Made by a program: the position numbers and the translations under genes. Below the pieces are notes generated by a model that was given only the letters and a program-made list of their open reading frames with translations, ran no database searches and was not told the DNA's origin. A stretch of DNA of 64,000 nt, from the NCBI RefSeq assembly GCF_052324685.1, contig NC_135219.1:22862316-22926315 (forward strand), given 5' to 3'. Below are positions 22,001 to 31,263 of this stretch, one piece after another. Numbering within the stretch: position 1 is the first letter of the stretch; each line of letters starts with the position of its first letter. The DNA is from Brachyhypopomus gauderio (lineage: Eukaryota; Chordata; Actinopteri; Gymnotiformes; Hypopomidae).

Positions 22001-25000
22001 GAACTGCACCCCCATTCGGAGCATGAACGCCCTTCTCGCTGGAGGACTCTGGTCAGTTAGCCTGCAGTGAGCTTTAAACTGTGGCTTTCAGATAGCAACA
22101 ACAGTCACAAGAAGCTAACAAAGCACTGATTTTGGCTGCTGTTTTTACTTTTCCATTGTTATTTCAAAATATTGCCCTGGCCTATATCAATATTTTTAGT
22201 TATTTATCCTGTTAAATATTATTTTTATTGCATTCCACCTCCTCTCTTCTGATCCAAACTGCCCTTCACACCGCTTAAAGAATAGGCTAGTCAGCTAGCT
22301 TACAGAGGACATGCAAACATTTTCTGTTTAAAAAATACAGATGTACACTCACTGGTGCAAACTAAGCCATCGAATAGAATATGATAATTTGATTGTGCAC
22401 TTAGATCATACATATGGGTATTAAGTTTCTTTATAGAAGCTAAAAGTTGTAGGCCTACTGTATACATTGATTGGATGGATTAATAGTTATTACCTTCTTT
22501 TTTTGAATGCCCTAATTTTTTTCCTTCTGTTTTCCTCAAAAGTCATCTGAATGCTGCAGTAAGAAAGTGTACTGCTCTGCACTTGGCTACTTTGGTAGAG
22601 AAGATTGGCGCTGGCCGCTTATTGTCTGGGGCGAAAGACGTCATAGCGAGAATTATCCCTGCAGTCTCCAAGTTGGCACAGGACGCTTCCCAAGAAACCA
22701 GGTTAGTACTGGGATCAGAACGAGAATTCTACAAAGCTTATTCAGTTTCCCAGATACTAATCTTTTGCTGATTCTTTTAGTCTCCTAGTCTGATACTCTG
22801 AAGTCAGCAAATGCTGCTAAATTGTAGAGTAATAGAAGCACTATCATGTTTTCTACACACAGACGGCCTTGTAAAATTGTGACCTGGTAAGATAAATGGT
22901 CGGTGTGCTGTGAGTTACGGGTCTCTCACTCACGGTTCTCTCCTGTTTTGGGGTCTGTTCTTTGTCTCAGGCGCTTGGGCCGGCGTATGCTGCTGTTCCT
23001 GTCCTCCCACCATGACTTTGATAAGATGGTGGAAAAGTGCATCCCTGCCAAAGACCTGGCAACCATCAGGAACACTGTCCTCACTCTGAAATCCAAGGTA
23101 GCGATTCATGTTTGGATACATGATGAGGATTTTTTTTTTATGCCATTCAGCCACTATGCCCCATGTTTACTCACTAAACAAAGCTTATTCACAAAACTTT
23201 TAGGTGAAACAGACTGCAATAAAAAAACCATCTAAACTGTGATGGTAGACATATATTAGGGTGCCCGCCAAACCAATGTAAAAAATTAAAGTTGGCAATT
23301 TTGACTGTGGTACCCTCCCAAATTGTAGTGCCAGCTTTGTTTATAAACACTGCAAAGTTTCAGAGCTGTAGGTTAATATTTACTGGTGGCTCAACATGAA
23401 TAAAGTTGATACTATATGGCGAAGACACTTATGGTACCTGAGTGAAGAATTAATCGCTCTTGCATTCTTTGATGGTGTGAACAGCAACATCAAAAGAAAT
23501 ATGATTACTGCCCTTCAGAAAGCCGGCTCTGATGAAACTAAGCCACCAAAACGGATCGAGATTGAACCTGGTGTCATTCCTGAAAAGGAACTCCAAGACT
23601 TTGGCACAAACAGAACAATATCATTCTTTCACACTCTTGGGTTGAATGCAGACTTCCTTACACAAGCAGATCCTGACACTTGGCAGAAATGTGACGACTT
23701 TCTACAAGCAAAGAAATATGTTGACAGTTTGGCCGTGGTAAATGATTGAGCAGAGCGAGCAGTAAAACTGATGCAGGACTTCAACACTTCCAATTACAAC
23801 AAATGAAGATCAGAAACAGTATCTTCTGCAGGCAGTCTTGAGCCACAGAGCCAGATATCCCGTCGCCAGGAAATCATTGTTTGCAGAGCCTGGCAGTGTT
23901 GCAGATGACATTCAGCACTAGCAGTAGCAGCACAGCATCGCAGACTGCGTGAATTTTATAATTCTTTGGACTGGCTGTAGCATAAACTTAGTTAAAGCAG
24001 TTGTGAATTCACTTTAAAATAATACAATTTGAGTTGTGATTATATATGATAGTGCATTAATAATTTGACATTGGTTGATGAGACATAAAGTAAACATTAA
24101 CTGCCCAGCACTAGCGGCTATCGTATATTAACCAATGTGTTAACTTTATACACATTGAGCCACCTTTAAATATTCAATAAAAATTTTGAAAAAATTACAG
24201 TGATTTACTATCATGCCATATAACAAACTGAGAGGGTACCACATGTGAAATTCAGAAGTTCGTTTTTGGCGGGCACCCTAACATATATTGTAAACAAATA
24301 ATAAAGTACAGGGCAGTGCGTGGCACCACACAGTGTATTTACAGTAAGGCATGCACAGTGTAGTCCCAGACCCAGTAGTTAAAGGACAGAGCATGGTTCA
24401 AAATGAACCGGCTTGAAACCTTTGGGATAGAATCAAAGTATGAAGCAATATGTGGACTTCAATATCATCACTCCATGTTTTGTGGTGATTCGTACGTGTG
24501 TATTCCCAGGAGAGGACAAAGGTGTCTAGGAATGCGAAGATATAAGATGCGTCAGCCTCGTCTGGAGCAGCAAGAAGCTCCAGCCGCACAGGTGGAGCGT
24601 CAGAACACGCAACGAATGAAGCGCAGCCTTAGGCACACGGTGAGGGACGTGAGCCCAGACGACGCGGCACCTCTGAAAGGTAACGGCTGATTTCAGCGAA
24701 CGCTCCCCTCTTGTATCTTGAGAACCTTACCGTACCGCTTACCCGTGAACTCTATCCCAGCTGTGGAGTCATGCGTACCTCCTCCTCAGTTTGCCAGCAG
24801 GTGAATATTTAAACAGTTAATCAAAACAACAACAACAAAAAAGTGCATCCTGATTGGAACTGCTTTGATGTTTGCAATTTTTGATGGTGTTGATGTTGGT
24901 TTAATTTGATTGCAGCCATTTTCTGTTTGGACACTATAACCCAATCCTTGTGTTTTCTCTCTTGTGTGTGTTCAGCAAAGACAGCAGCAGAGCACACATC

Positions 25001-26717
25001 CACAGCATTGCAGACAAGACAGAGTACGTCAAGCATCTCAAGGCCCTGCTGGGTTCAAAAGACTTCAGCGAGCCCATCAAGGGCATTGATCAGCTGGTGG
25101 CCCACTGCGAGGACAACCCATATATGGTCGTGGGCAACATGTTCCTGGTAACACATTTGAACTGAATAGATTTTTAATGTTTTCAGTAGCTTTCAGAAGT
25201 GATCTGTATGGGGGGTCATACGTTGGAGAACATTAAATGCTGGCACATCTGAAGAAATGTCAAAAGCTTAGATGCTTCAGAGTAGAAAATATTACAACAA
25301 TCAGTTTTAAGTATTACAGTGGAGGGCAGTCGTGTCCATTGTTAGTGTGAGCTTGTTTTACAATGTATGTGAAGATTTCACCCAAGCGTATCCTTGAAAT
25401 TGCATTAAACCAAAGAATCCAAGTGAATGACTTATGAAAAAATCAGTCGGTTGAAATGAAAGGGCTTGAAATCAAATCAGCTCCAGGGCTTAACGGCACT
25501 GATATGGTGAGTGCCTGATGAATGCATGGGCGGCTTGCTCTATACCTCTCTTCCTCTGCTACAGGTATTTGATGCTTTCAAAGCACGACTGCAAGGTTAA
25601 CCTCTATGCCTTGGAGGCCTTACAGAAGATAATCACACTGCTCAGAGACAACCTGGTCCAAGTGGTCTACATCTTAGTCCCAGCTATAGTGGACAATCAC
25701 CTCAACTCCAAGAATAACGCCATCTACATGGCAACAATAGTTGCCATTCAAGCTCTCATCAATAACCTTGGTGGGTTCTTTTCTCTCTTTACAAAACATC
25801 TTGAAGGACACATGCCACTGGGCTTTAGAAAAACAACAACAACAATGATTGTGTTCTGTTTTACCTTTGTATCTTTTGATGAAAGGTTGCTAGGTTGGGA
25901 AAAAGGTTCACACAAATCAGTAAAAGAATGTTCTTGCTCTTTGGCTAGATGTTTGTGGTGCAGATCAAATGAAAATCTCCTTTCATATTAAGGCACAGTC
26001 CAATATAAAGAAAAAATATTTCTGTAAGACTGACAGGAGATCTTGCATTATCTGACAGCAGATAGTTAAATAATGGAGTTTACAGTGGATGTGCTTAGGC
26101 TCTTTTGTTCAATATACAGTGTCTAATCTTTTGTGGTTGTGTATACAGAAATATTCTACAAATTCAAATACATTTATCAAAAAACAATTCTTTCAGAAAG
26201 TAATTCCACTGATATGCTAAGAGATGCCAGAGATAAAAAAAAGATAAAAGATTTACCAGAAATACTTTAATTCCTATATTAATTAATAATATTTATAATA
26301 TTGATAATAATCATTCCAGAGAGTTACCATAGTTACCAAATACTGTCACTTTAGTTTAATTAAATCTTTCTAGGTTAAAAAAATGCTTCTGTAATAACCC
26401 AGTGCTGTCCAGGGTTGATTTATTTATCTTTGTTCCTTTTAAATGTTCTTTTTATAGAGCTGGTTAGGGAACTCTACCCCTGCAAGCCACAACTGGTTGA
26501 GCAGAAGGTGCTTCCTCTGCTCTGGTACCTCCTGGGGACCTCCAGCAACAGTGGTACGGTCCACGGGAGGGGTGGAAGCGTGAGAGGGGCCACTGTCCAC
26601 CTATGCCAAGCCCTTCATGCCCACATGGGTCCGGCGCTGCTGGACTGTGCTGCTTCCCAACCTTCCAATATCCGCAAGAGCCTAAGAGAGTTTGTGAAGA
26701 ACCTCCCGATCAACTGA
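10100..26717 (+). CDS. togaram2: TOGARAM2-like TOG-domain gene with a duplicated TOG3 block, unit 1
   Basis: A roughly 25-exon gene for a TOG-array protein; family members bind microtubules and act in cilia. Exons with matching phases: 10100-10194 (ATG at 10107), 10729-10863, 12024-12188, 13783-13914, 14127-14270, 14968-15164, 17044-17185, 17461-17526, 17838-17955, 18152-18257, 18538-18773, 19621-19746, 19884-20010, 20389-20557, 20643-20825, 21088-21205, 21403-21508, 21816-22051, 22543-22701, 22971-23097, 24510-24679, 24761-24800, 24976-25147, 25565-25770, 26458-26717. The absence of N-terminal TOG1/TOG2 exons favours TOGARAM2 over TOGARAM1. The second linker exon (24510-24679) has one base more than its twin and gives TAA at 24543, so the straight product is about 971 aa. 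The TOG4 exon at 25565 is also out of frame. It may be a truncated two-TOG protein or a decaying copy. Confidence 0.72.
11494..11669. mobile_element. hAT-type MITE, 176 bp, with 8-bp target duplication AATTAAAT
   Basis: Long inverted ends begin 'TAGTGCTGTCAATTCC' and end '...GGAATTAACAGCACTA', nearly perfect for over 50 bp. 'aattaaat' flanks both sides (11486-11493 and 11670-11677). The paralogous site in copy B (about 14663-14685) reads straight through with one copy of the 8-mer, so this is a filled site with its empty partner in view. Confidence 0.88.
12024..12188 (+). other. Hybrid exon: 5' half of exon 14968 joined to 3' half of exon 17044
   Basis: Acceptor 'catgcag', then 'GEVGSSRCSKLPVLTSRTR' as in exon 14968-15164. 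After 'RPSPPT' the sequence switches to 'MLPPLPKPAGREPLRAFRP' as in exon 17044-17185, with the same donor 'gtgagctc'. The phase is 1 to 1, so it can be spliced in without shifting the frame. The encoded segments would then appear twice in the protein. The unit 2 copy is 40553-40717. Confidence 0.7.
12624..13238. mobile_element. hAT-type MITE, 615 bp, with 8-bp target duplication GTCTAAGG
   Basis: Ends 'CAGGGGTCTCCAACC' and '...TTGGAGACCCCTG' are inverted copies. 'gtctaagg' occurs at 12616-12623 and 13239-13246. The paralogous site near 11197 carries the 8-mer once with no insert. The interior contains a G-run near 12727 and no coding sequence. Confidence 0.9.
15233..15300 (-). mobile_element. 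L2-type LINE/SINE 3' tail, reverse orientation
   Basis: Read on the minus strand it ends 'gtgctttataaataaactta' after 'agcactttggttgactccgt', a common fish retroposon tail with a short tandem 'cttacttactt' end. Heavily 5' truncated. The unit 2 copy is 43762-43829. Confidence 0.5.
15783..16824. mobile_element. Non-autonomous DNA transposon, 1,042 bp, long inverted ends
   Basis: Left end 'GAAGAGTTTGGTTCC' continues as 'AAAACGCTATAAA'. The right end inverted reads the same with 'GAAACGCGATAAA'. 'atat' flanks both sides (15779-15782, 16825-16828), a possible 4-bp target duplication, though the sequence is too simple to be sure. Short frames inside (16204-16440 minus, 16489-16722 plus) match nothing I recognise. 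The superfamily is undetermined. Confidence 0.75.
17750..17822 (+). mobile_element. L2-type LINE/SINE 3' tail with TTGA repeats
   Basis: 'acacttgtaaagctgctttg' and 'gcgctatataaatacatttt' followed by tandem 'gattgatt'. It sits in the intron before exon 17838 and is absent from the copy B intron, so it inserted after the internal duplication. Confidence 0.65.
18868..19270. mobile_element. DNA element, 403 bp, CAGGGTG ends, 5-bp target duplication TCAAT
   Basis: Ends 'CAGGGTGGCCGCGGGTCC' (left) and '...CCTGTAGACACCCTG' (right) are imperfect inverted copies, with 'aaaaagtcttaaa' just inside both. 'tcaat' is duplicated at 18863-18867 and 19271-19275. The paralogous intron in copy B near 22188 has a single 'tcaat' and no insert. 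Superfamily uncertain; a 5-bp duplication would fit the hAT5 group. A large hairpin lies inside. Confidence 0.82.
19076..19208. repeat. Near-perfect palindrome, 63-bp arms and 7-base loop
   Basis: The left arm 19076-19138 and right arm 19146-19208 are reverse complements except for about two mismatches, around a 'taatcag' loop. It lies inside the 403-bp element and may be a nested foldback insertion. RNA from either strand would form a long stem. Confidence 0.9.
20932..24760 (+). repeat. Internal 3.3-kb tandem duplication, copy B, unit 1
   Basis: Second copy of the TOG3 exon block. It starts in the intron at 'gctgttaacactgcatt' and ends in the intron after the linker exon. It is clearly more diverged from copy A than unit 1 is from unit 2, so this duplication is older than the array. 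Confidence 0.88.
21088..24800 (+). other. togaram2: Second TOG3-type exon block (B) plus damaged linker, unit 1
   Basis: Five exons (21088, 21403, 21816, 22543, 22971) repeat block A exon for exon. The fourth is full length and includes 'GRLLSGAKDVIARIIPAV', which A lacks. The linker twin at 24510-24679 has 170 bp instead of 169; read in frame it gives 'ERTKVSRNAKI' and a stop at 24543-24545. Beyond the extra base the old frame continues ('MKRSLRHTVRDVSPDDAAP'). A short exon 24761-24800 ('VESCVPPPQFAS') then leads to the TOG4 exons. The intron before the linker exon contains a 1,024-bp DNA element. Confidence 0.7.
23257..24280 (+). mobile_element. DNA transposon, 1,024 bp, 8-bp target duplication ACATATAT, with a conserved-looking C-terminal frame
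   Basis: Inverted ends 'TAGGGTGCCCGCCAAA' are flanked by 'acatatat' at 23249-23256 and 24281-24288. Copy A near 20160-20167 has the empty site. A 117-codon frame (23396-23749) reads 'DTIWRRHLWYLSEELIALAF', later 'DTWQKCDDFLQAKKYVD' and 'SLAVVND'. After its stop the sequence continues family-like in changing frames ('AERAVKLMQDFNTS', 'DQKQYLLQAVLSHRARYP'). I have the impression of uncharacterised arthropod and fish proteins with a 'VVND-AERGVALIQDFN' motif, probably a transposase C-terminus. The coding part is decayed by an internal stop and a frame change. An 8-bp duplication fits hAT or P-type elements. Confidence 0.75.
24976..26717 (+). other. togaram2: C-terminal TOG4-type exons of the TOGARAM2-like gene, unit 1
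   Basis: Exons 24976-25147 ('YVKHLKALLGSKDFSEPIKG'), 25565-25770 and 26458-26717 ('PQLVEQKVLPLLWYLLG', ending 'LREFVKNLPIN') match the C-terminal TOG of the TOGARAM family as I remember it. Exon 25565-25770 is 206 bp, whereas its flanking phases require 205 or 208 modulo 3. It reads 'VFDAFKARLQ' and then 'DCKVNLYALEALQKI' in another frame, as if one 8-bp copy of 'gactgcaa' was lost. The exon that in relatives carries a 'LLLQPFC-KAQFLNGKAK' stretch was not found between 25770 and 26458. The final stop is TGA at 26715-26717. Confidence 0.7.
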
Positions 26718-26744
26718 GAGCTGCAAGCCAGACCTCCAGACCAA

Positions 26745-26750
26745 AATAAA
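26745..26750 (+). terminator. Polyadenylation signal AATAAA, TOGARAM2-like gene, unit 1
   Basis: A canonical hexamer 28 bp after the stop codon at 26717; the very short 3' UTR is plausible. Confidence 0.6.
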
Positions 26751-27214
26751 GCCCAACATGGATTCTACTTGAAGATGGAGATGTTTGTGTATTTCTTACT
26801 GTGCCTGCACTTTAAATGAAAGAGAGAGGAAGAAAGTCAAACGTTTTTAACATTTTGAATTAGCAGAAAGCTAAATCCTTAAACTCAGAAGTCCTTTTAA
26901 ATAAGGAGCACAGATTTTAGCGAATCACATCAGGTTTAACATGCCTAGGAGCTCTGCTCTTTTTGCATTTTGAAATACTAACACTTATCATGATAACTGT
27001 TGTCATGGTGACTATAGATATATATTGTTCTATGATTGTTATTTTCTGTTGACATATCCTGAGGTAACTGTGCAGAATGTAATTTATCACATGCACAAGG
27101 AACAAGGATCTATAGTCTTTTTGTTGTTTGGTATGTGTAATGTGACTTTTCAATGAGGAGTCTTAAAAAATGAAAAAGCTACGACTCACAAAATTACTTT
27201 TGTATTCTATAGCC

Positions 27215-27300
27215 AGGGCTTAATTTGAGCCGGATCCTGCCGGAACAGGATCCAGGAACTCTCATTTTGAAGGGTGCGTTCTGGGAACTGTCTGCCTTGA
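27215..27300. other. Short palindromic motif of unknown nature in the 3' flank
   Basis: 'ggatcctgccggaacaggat' forms an imperfect inverted repeat after 'cagggcttaatttgagcc'. It resembles an end of a dispersed element but no partner end was found. Elsewhere in 26751-27786 I see only AT-rich sequence and a short direct repeat of 'gatccggtgacattgt' at about 27458-27502. Confidence 0.25.
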
Positions 27301-27786
27301 TCCAGTAACTTTCAAGCCTACTAATTATAAGTTATGAAGAAATCTGTATGCACTTCTGCACTTAAACACTTATAAAACACATGTAAATAATTTAAAAGTA
27401 ATTTATATATACAAATTGGCTTGTTATTTTAACATTTGTGTGCCTAAGCGTTTTGTGATCCGGTGACATTGTAATTTTGTTTTGCGATCCGGTGACATTG
27501 TTGGCCTCTGACCCCTTGTCTCATGCCGCTGTTTGCGTTCTGGCATCGTTTGATTTTCAAAGTAAGCACTGTGTATAGCTAATAAGTGTAATGGCACAGT
27601 ATTAACTTAACTCATTCTAACTGTCAATAAAAGCTTGTTACTCATATGATTGCAATTATATTTCTGTATGTGCTAAAAACAATTGACAAACACCTATAAA
27701 AACCAGAGGGCAGCAGATCATGTGAAAATATAATATTTGTGTCATTCTCAAAACTTTTGGCCATGACTGTAGACCAGGATAATGAC

Positions 27787-28546
27787 TAGGCCTGTGTTGA
27801 AAAAATCGATTTTCCGATTCAGAATCGATTCGCATATGATGATCTGATTATCGATTCGTACGTCCAAAGATCGATTTTTTAGTGAACTTTTACCCCCGCG
27901 TGATGACGAGACGAGTCACAGGTGAGGATTATCACAAGACGCACCCGCACCCACGGAGATACGCAGACGAGTAGACGCAGACAACGTTAACACACGCCCA
28001 ACAGGGAGGGGTCGGGGACCGTAACGTGACAGTTCTGTTATTATATTCTTACTTTAAAGAAAAATACACGTTTACATTTTATACTTTCAGTTTATTAAGT
28101 GTGAGCACTTTTAAAATAAAAATGCATTTGGTAGCAACAGCTTTTGGGTGACTTCTTAATTATTTCAATCATAATAATAATGCACTGGTTAGTGTCCCAG
28201 TAGGAGTCCACTGTTGCAGATATAGACACCTCAAAGATGTCCTCTGTTTATTGTCCTGGATTACCTTTCTTGAAGGTAGATTTATGATTACCCTTTTCAC
28301 CAGTCTTCCAGCCATCAGTAACTACCAACTACCAGTAACTATTTGCTGATTAATATTGATGACTAGTTTTAACATGTTGCTTCTGTACATAGTCAGGAAA
28401 CAGCTCAAATAAATACATTTTTAATAACACTAAACCCCGAATTGGATCGAATCGATTAAATCGGATTAAATCGAAATAAATCGATTCTTAATCTTCAGAA
28501 TGGGAATCGGATCGATTCTTGAAATTTGAATCGATACCCAGCCCTA
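27787..28546. mobile_element. hAT-like MITE, 760 bp, with 8-bp target duplication ATAATGAC
   Basis: Ends 'TAGGCCTGTG...' and '...ACCCAGCCCTA' are imperfect inverted copies with arrays of 'atcgatt' just inside both. 'ataatgac' lies at 27779-27786 and 28547-28554. The middle is non-coding. It sits between the TOGARAM2-like gene and the next unit's piggyBac-type gene. Confidence 0.85.
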
Positions 28547-28695
28547 ATAATGACACTACAGAATTTCTTCACAGAGCCTCAGCCATGGGAGTCAAGAGCA
28601 CACCACCTGAAACAAAATTCAAGACAAAATTAGTCCCGCCTGTATATTTACAAAGTACGGTGATAAAGCTATTGAATCAGTTTCTTTAACATCCT

Positions 28696-28712
28696 CCCCC
28701 CCCCCCCCCCCC
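28696..28712. repeat. Poly-C tract, 17 bases (unit 2)
   Basis: The unit 2 counterpart of the C run; the shortest of the three. Confidence 0.9.
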
Positions 28713-29656
28713 ATCAGACTCCACCATGTCAAGAGTAGAGGTGCACTTTTCTCGCCACAGACATTCAGAGCCCAGTGCAAAATCATCACAGGAGGAAACC
28801 TTCAGACTCCAGATTCAAGACTTAGTCAATCACGTACCTCATCCCCAGGATGCATGGACGATGTCCCCTGAAAGAGAAAACAATTGTCTTAGATTAACAG
28901 TCATGGCCTTTTATTCTGAATTGGTCTTATGCTTGTTTCCCGTGTTAGACATCTGTGACCACTGAATTCTGTAACCAGAGACCACCATGCATGTGTCGTC
29001 AAGAAATAAGGTAGGGTCAAATCCTGTTAACTGCACATGGGTACTCAATCGTTGATTGTAGTTTATAAGGAAATTAAAGCTCATTTCAAAATGAATTATT
29101 TATTTAGTGTGTATTTCTTGATTAAGATATGTGCTTGTATATACTTAGATATTTGTTAATGACATATTTGGCATTCTTAGCGAGGAGCAAAGTAAATTTT
29201 TCATTGTATCTAAGGAAACCTGTTCCCTCTGTGCATATGACAAACTCTGAATTTGAAAAGATTAGGTAGGCCTAAATGACGTTCATCACCGGTTAAGGAT
29301 GCCCTCGCCGGAATACCGAAAGGGTTCGCCCTGAAATATTAATAATCCCCTCAGTCTCTGCCATGTCATTAGTAGAGACGCACTTTTGTCACAATGTACT
29401 TTTGGAGCCCAGTGCAAAACATCACGAGAAACTTTATTGGTATATGCACAGTAAAGAAACGTGTTGCTCTGTACAACGAAATAGTAATAAAGGATAAAAT
29501 AAGCATGCAACATTATGATAAGTATTCATAAATGGAAATGTAAACGAAACAGAAATATAAACTGCTAAGAAGTTTATGTACATACAGTCATTGTGCAGTA
29601 GCGAGCTACATTGCTTGTTGTCAGACTGGTATGAAAACCCAATAGACTCAGCACAC

Positions 29657-31249
29657 TTACAAATTGTCTAAACACACCTGGCACTGCCACATAATCTCCT
29701 TTCTGCATTTGCCACATGTGAACCTTTTACAAAAACCACAACGCTTAGTGGCACGGTTACTCTTGCAGCCACACTTAACCTGGCACAATGCCCTTTTCCC
29801 TGTGTCAGGTGTGGGTTGTTGCTGCTGAAACTCTACCTTGGACACCTCCTTGGCTTCCATATGAGACTGTGCAAGTTCTGTTGCAAGCTTCACCAAGAAC
29901 TCGGACCGTCTCTCTTTTACCCCAGTGCATGCTTGAAAAAGCACATGTGCATTCAGGCATGAAATGTCAATCATGTTATAAAACACAGCGACTGGCCAAC
30001 GCCGTGTTCCTGAACGTACACTGTACTTTCGCACCATCTGGTCCATGACATCCACACCACATTTTAGGCTGTTGTAGTCTGTGATTGTGTTTGGCTTTTT
30101 TTTTCGGGTGTCTCCAATCTCCACCGTACTGTGCATGCTACTGAGGATGCAGACAGTCTTTTTCCGTCTGGGCGCGTAAACGGTCAGCGTGGCACCAGAG
30201 GTTGAAAACACCTGTGTACTAAATTCCTCACGGCCCAAATTCTTTTTGACAGAGTCTGGAAGCTCACGACGAATCTTGTTTACTGTGCCAAGGAGGGTGG
30301 TCTTCCGGCCCAGCAACTGCCTTGCTAGTGACAGTGAGGTGAAAAAATTGTCTGTGGTAACAGTTCTTCCTTGGTCCATAAATGGTTCCATAAGCTTCAT
30401 CACCACATTTTCCGATAGTCTTTCCCCCACGGGACGACTGGAGTCTTTGCCAAGATATGGGATGATGTTGCATACATACTTGGATTTCAGGTCACATGCC
30501 ACCCAGAACTTTATCCCAAACTTGTCGGGTTTTGTTGCAATGTACTGAAGAAAAGAGCAACGGGTCTTAGTTGGAAAAAGTTGCTCATCTATGGTGATAT
30601 GCCTTCCTGGGTTGTAACAAGTGATGCAATTGGCAGCGAAAGACCCCCAAACATTAGAGATTGCAGCAAACCGGTCAGTTGCAGCTCGTTCACTGCGTGT
30701 GTACTTGTCGTCAAAGTGAAGGTGCTGCATGATGTCCTGGAAGCGGTTTCGCGACATAATCTTGGTGATTAAGGGCACTCCCAGTGTTGTAGACCATGAG
30801 TCATGCACCGCTGGAAGGCGCACAACACCTCGCAGGATGAGGATTGCAATGAACGCCTTTAGCTCAGCGAGGGACATGAACCAGTTTTCTTGCTGTGTCT
30901 GGCGTGCATGCTGGACAGTCCACCCCTGTATGATCCGAAGCATTTCAATAGAAACGAAACAGAGGAAACTCTGTAAGCGACTCGATTCTTTCCGTAGGGC
31001 AAACGCAGTTGGCTCTCCATTCGTGGTATTGCATTTACTTGGGCTTGGATGCACTCCATCATGTCTTCCGATCTGTTCTTCATGCCACACTGTGCCGTCT
31101 TTTGCAGTCTCTGTCAGCCGCCCGTGTGTCTCCACGCGACCCCTCTTTACTGGTGATGAAGTCTCCTCATCTACAGGACCATATGTTTGAGATTTGATTA
31201 GTGAAAGGTTGAAATAATGTGAAATTGACAAACATAATATTTGAAACAT
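29657..31249 (-). CDS. piggyBac-type transposase, intact 530-aa frame, unit 2
   Basis: The unit 2 copy has the same length and catalytic pattern (D221, D300, D400/D403, RWP and the cysteine-rich tail). Residue 172 is D and residue 342 is E, matching unit 3. Family relatives in my memory usually have an acidic residue at the 'RFQ-D/E-IM' position, so the unit 2/3 state is probably ancestral and N172 in unit 1 derived. As in unit 1, terminal inverted repeats are not evident, so this could be an element with eroded ends or a host-retained gene. Confidence 0.9.
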   Translation of the reverse strand: MFQILCLSISHYFNLSLIKSQTYGPVDEETSSPVKRGRVETHGRLTETAKDGTVWHEEQIGRHDGVHPSPSKCNTTNGEPTAFALRKESSRLQSFLCFVSIEMLRIIQGWTVQHARQTQQENWFMSLAELKAFIAILILRGVVRLPAVHDSWSTTLGVPLITKIMSRNRFQDIMQHLHFDDKYTRSERAATDRFAAISNVWGSFAANCITCYNPGRHITIDEQLFPTKTRCSFLQYIATKPDKFGIKFWVACDLKSKYVCNIIPYLGKDSSRPVGERLSENVVMKLMEPFMDQGRTVTTDNFFTSLSLARQLLGRKTTLLGTVNKIRRELPDSVKKNLGREEFSTQVFSTSGATLTVYAPRRKKTVCILSSMHSTVEIGDTRKKKPNTITDYNSLKCGVDVMDQMVRKYSVRSGTRRWPVAVFYNMIDISCLNAHVLFQACTGVKERRSEFLVKLATELAQSHMEAKEVSKVEFQQQQPTPDTGKRALCQVKCGCKSNRATKRCGFCKRFTCGKCRKEIMWQCQVCLDNL

Positions 31250-31263
31250 AGCCGGCGATTGGC

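Larger units (their letters stand above)
1..28570. repeat. Tandem array unit 1 (28,570 bp as permuted by the window start)
   Basis: Every block here recurs in the same order and orientation from 28571 onward. The coordinate offset is 28560 up to about 5.8 kb, 28529 up to about 16.9 kb, and 30313 after that. Offset steps come from a poly-C length change, a 29-bp indel near 5820 with a TA-repeat change, and a 1.78-kb insertion in unit 2. Single-base differences are sparse, roughly one per several hundred to a thousand bases, so the duplication is recent. The window begins inside the array, so this start is arbitrary and not a breakpoint. Confidence 0.95.
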
